Shown one piece after another: positions 63,901 through 64,000 of a stretch of DNA of 64,000 nucleotides. A model generated the notes under the pieces. That model ran no database searches. It saw only the letters and a list, made by a program, of their open reading frames with translations, and was not told the origin of the DNA. Position 1 is the first letter of the stretch, and every line of letters starts with the position of its first letter. Location: assembly GCF_034190915.1 (NCBI RefSeq), contig NW_026947489.1, positions 57,226,001 to 57,290,000 on the forward strand, written 5' to 3'. A program made the position numbers and the translations under genes. Origin of the DNA: Cavia porcellus (taxonomy: Eukaryota > Chordata > Mammalia > Rodentia > Caviidae).

Positions 63901-64000
63901 CAGGCTGGGGCTGACTGAGGGGTCTGGAATTTGGGGATGGTCCCTTGGGGGAGGGAGAGACTCAGTAGCCCCTAGTCCACTGTCATTGGGAAATCACACA

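Noticed and set aside
63312..63914. 200-codon open frame on the + strand opposite WDR86 exon 1
   Set aside because: Pro/Arg/Gly/Ala-rich reading of a CpG island with overlapping frames open on both strands; no domain or splice support. An antisense lncRNA could exist here but the sequence does not show it.

Overview
The window is mammalian nuclear DNA from a rodent. Short interspersed elements are dense: I place about 39 tRNA-Ala-derived ID-type copies and about 30 B1-type copies on both strands. Rodent-type MaLR LTRs, L1 remnants and a class I endogenous retrovirus are also present. I see no B2-like elements, and one B1+ID dimer is present. Together these argue against mouse or rat and for a non-murid rodent such as a beaver or squirrel relative; the exact lineage is inference.

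Two protein-coding genes are resolved exon by exon and face each other. NUB1 lies on the + strand: a CpG-rich promoter near 12.6-13.2 kb, a non-coding first exon, and 14 coding exons from 16,092 to 37,179. Together these encode 612 residues with a ubiquitin-like domain, a charged helix, three UBA domains and an acidic tail. WDR86 lies on the - strand: six coding exons from 63,288 down to 41,136, encoding 374 residues of WD40 repeats, with a CpG-rich promoter at the right edge. The two stop codons are about 4 kb apart (convergent genes). Every splice junction in both models has a GT/AG pair and the phases add up without a stop.

Layout: 1-3.1 kb is intergenic with microsatellites. 3.1-11.3 kb is an old L1 split by a badly decayed, minus-oriented class I ERV (two LTRs, gag and env remnants, pol essentially absent), itself hit by many ID insertions. 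11.3-13.2 kb leads into the NUB1 promoter. 13-37.8 kb is NUB1; its 5' introns are long, AT-rich and full of SINEs and LTRs, while its 3' exons are compact and GC-rich. 37.8-41.1 kb is the intergenic gap with a candidate solo LTR. 41.1-63.3 kb is WDR86; its intron 3 holds a nested pile of L1, MaLR and ID insertions, and further MaLR and L1 pieces lie in introns 1 and 2.

The two genes have no evident joint function. NUB1 recruits NEDD8/FAT10 substrates to the proteasome. WDR86 is a poorly characterised WD40 propeller protein. I found no novel enzymatic or defence-type system. The most interesting signals are in repeats: tandem units inside an L1 3' UTR seen at two loci, an ID lineage with a re-paired TGC anticodon arm, and layered insertions that allow relative dating.
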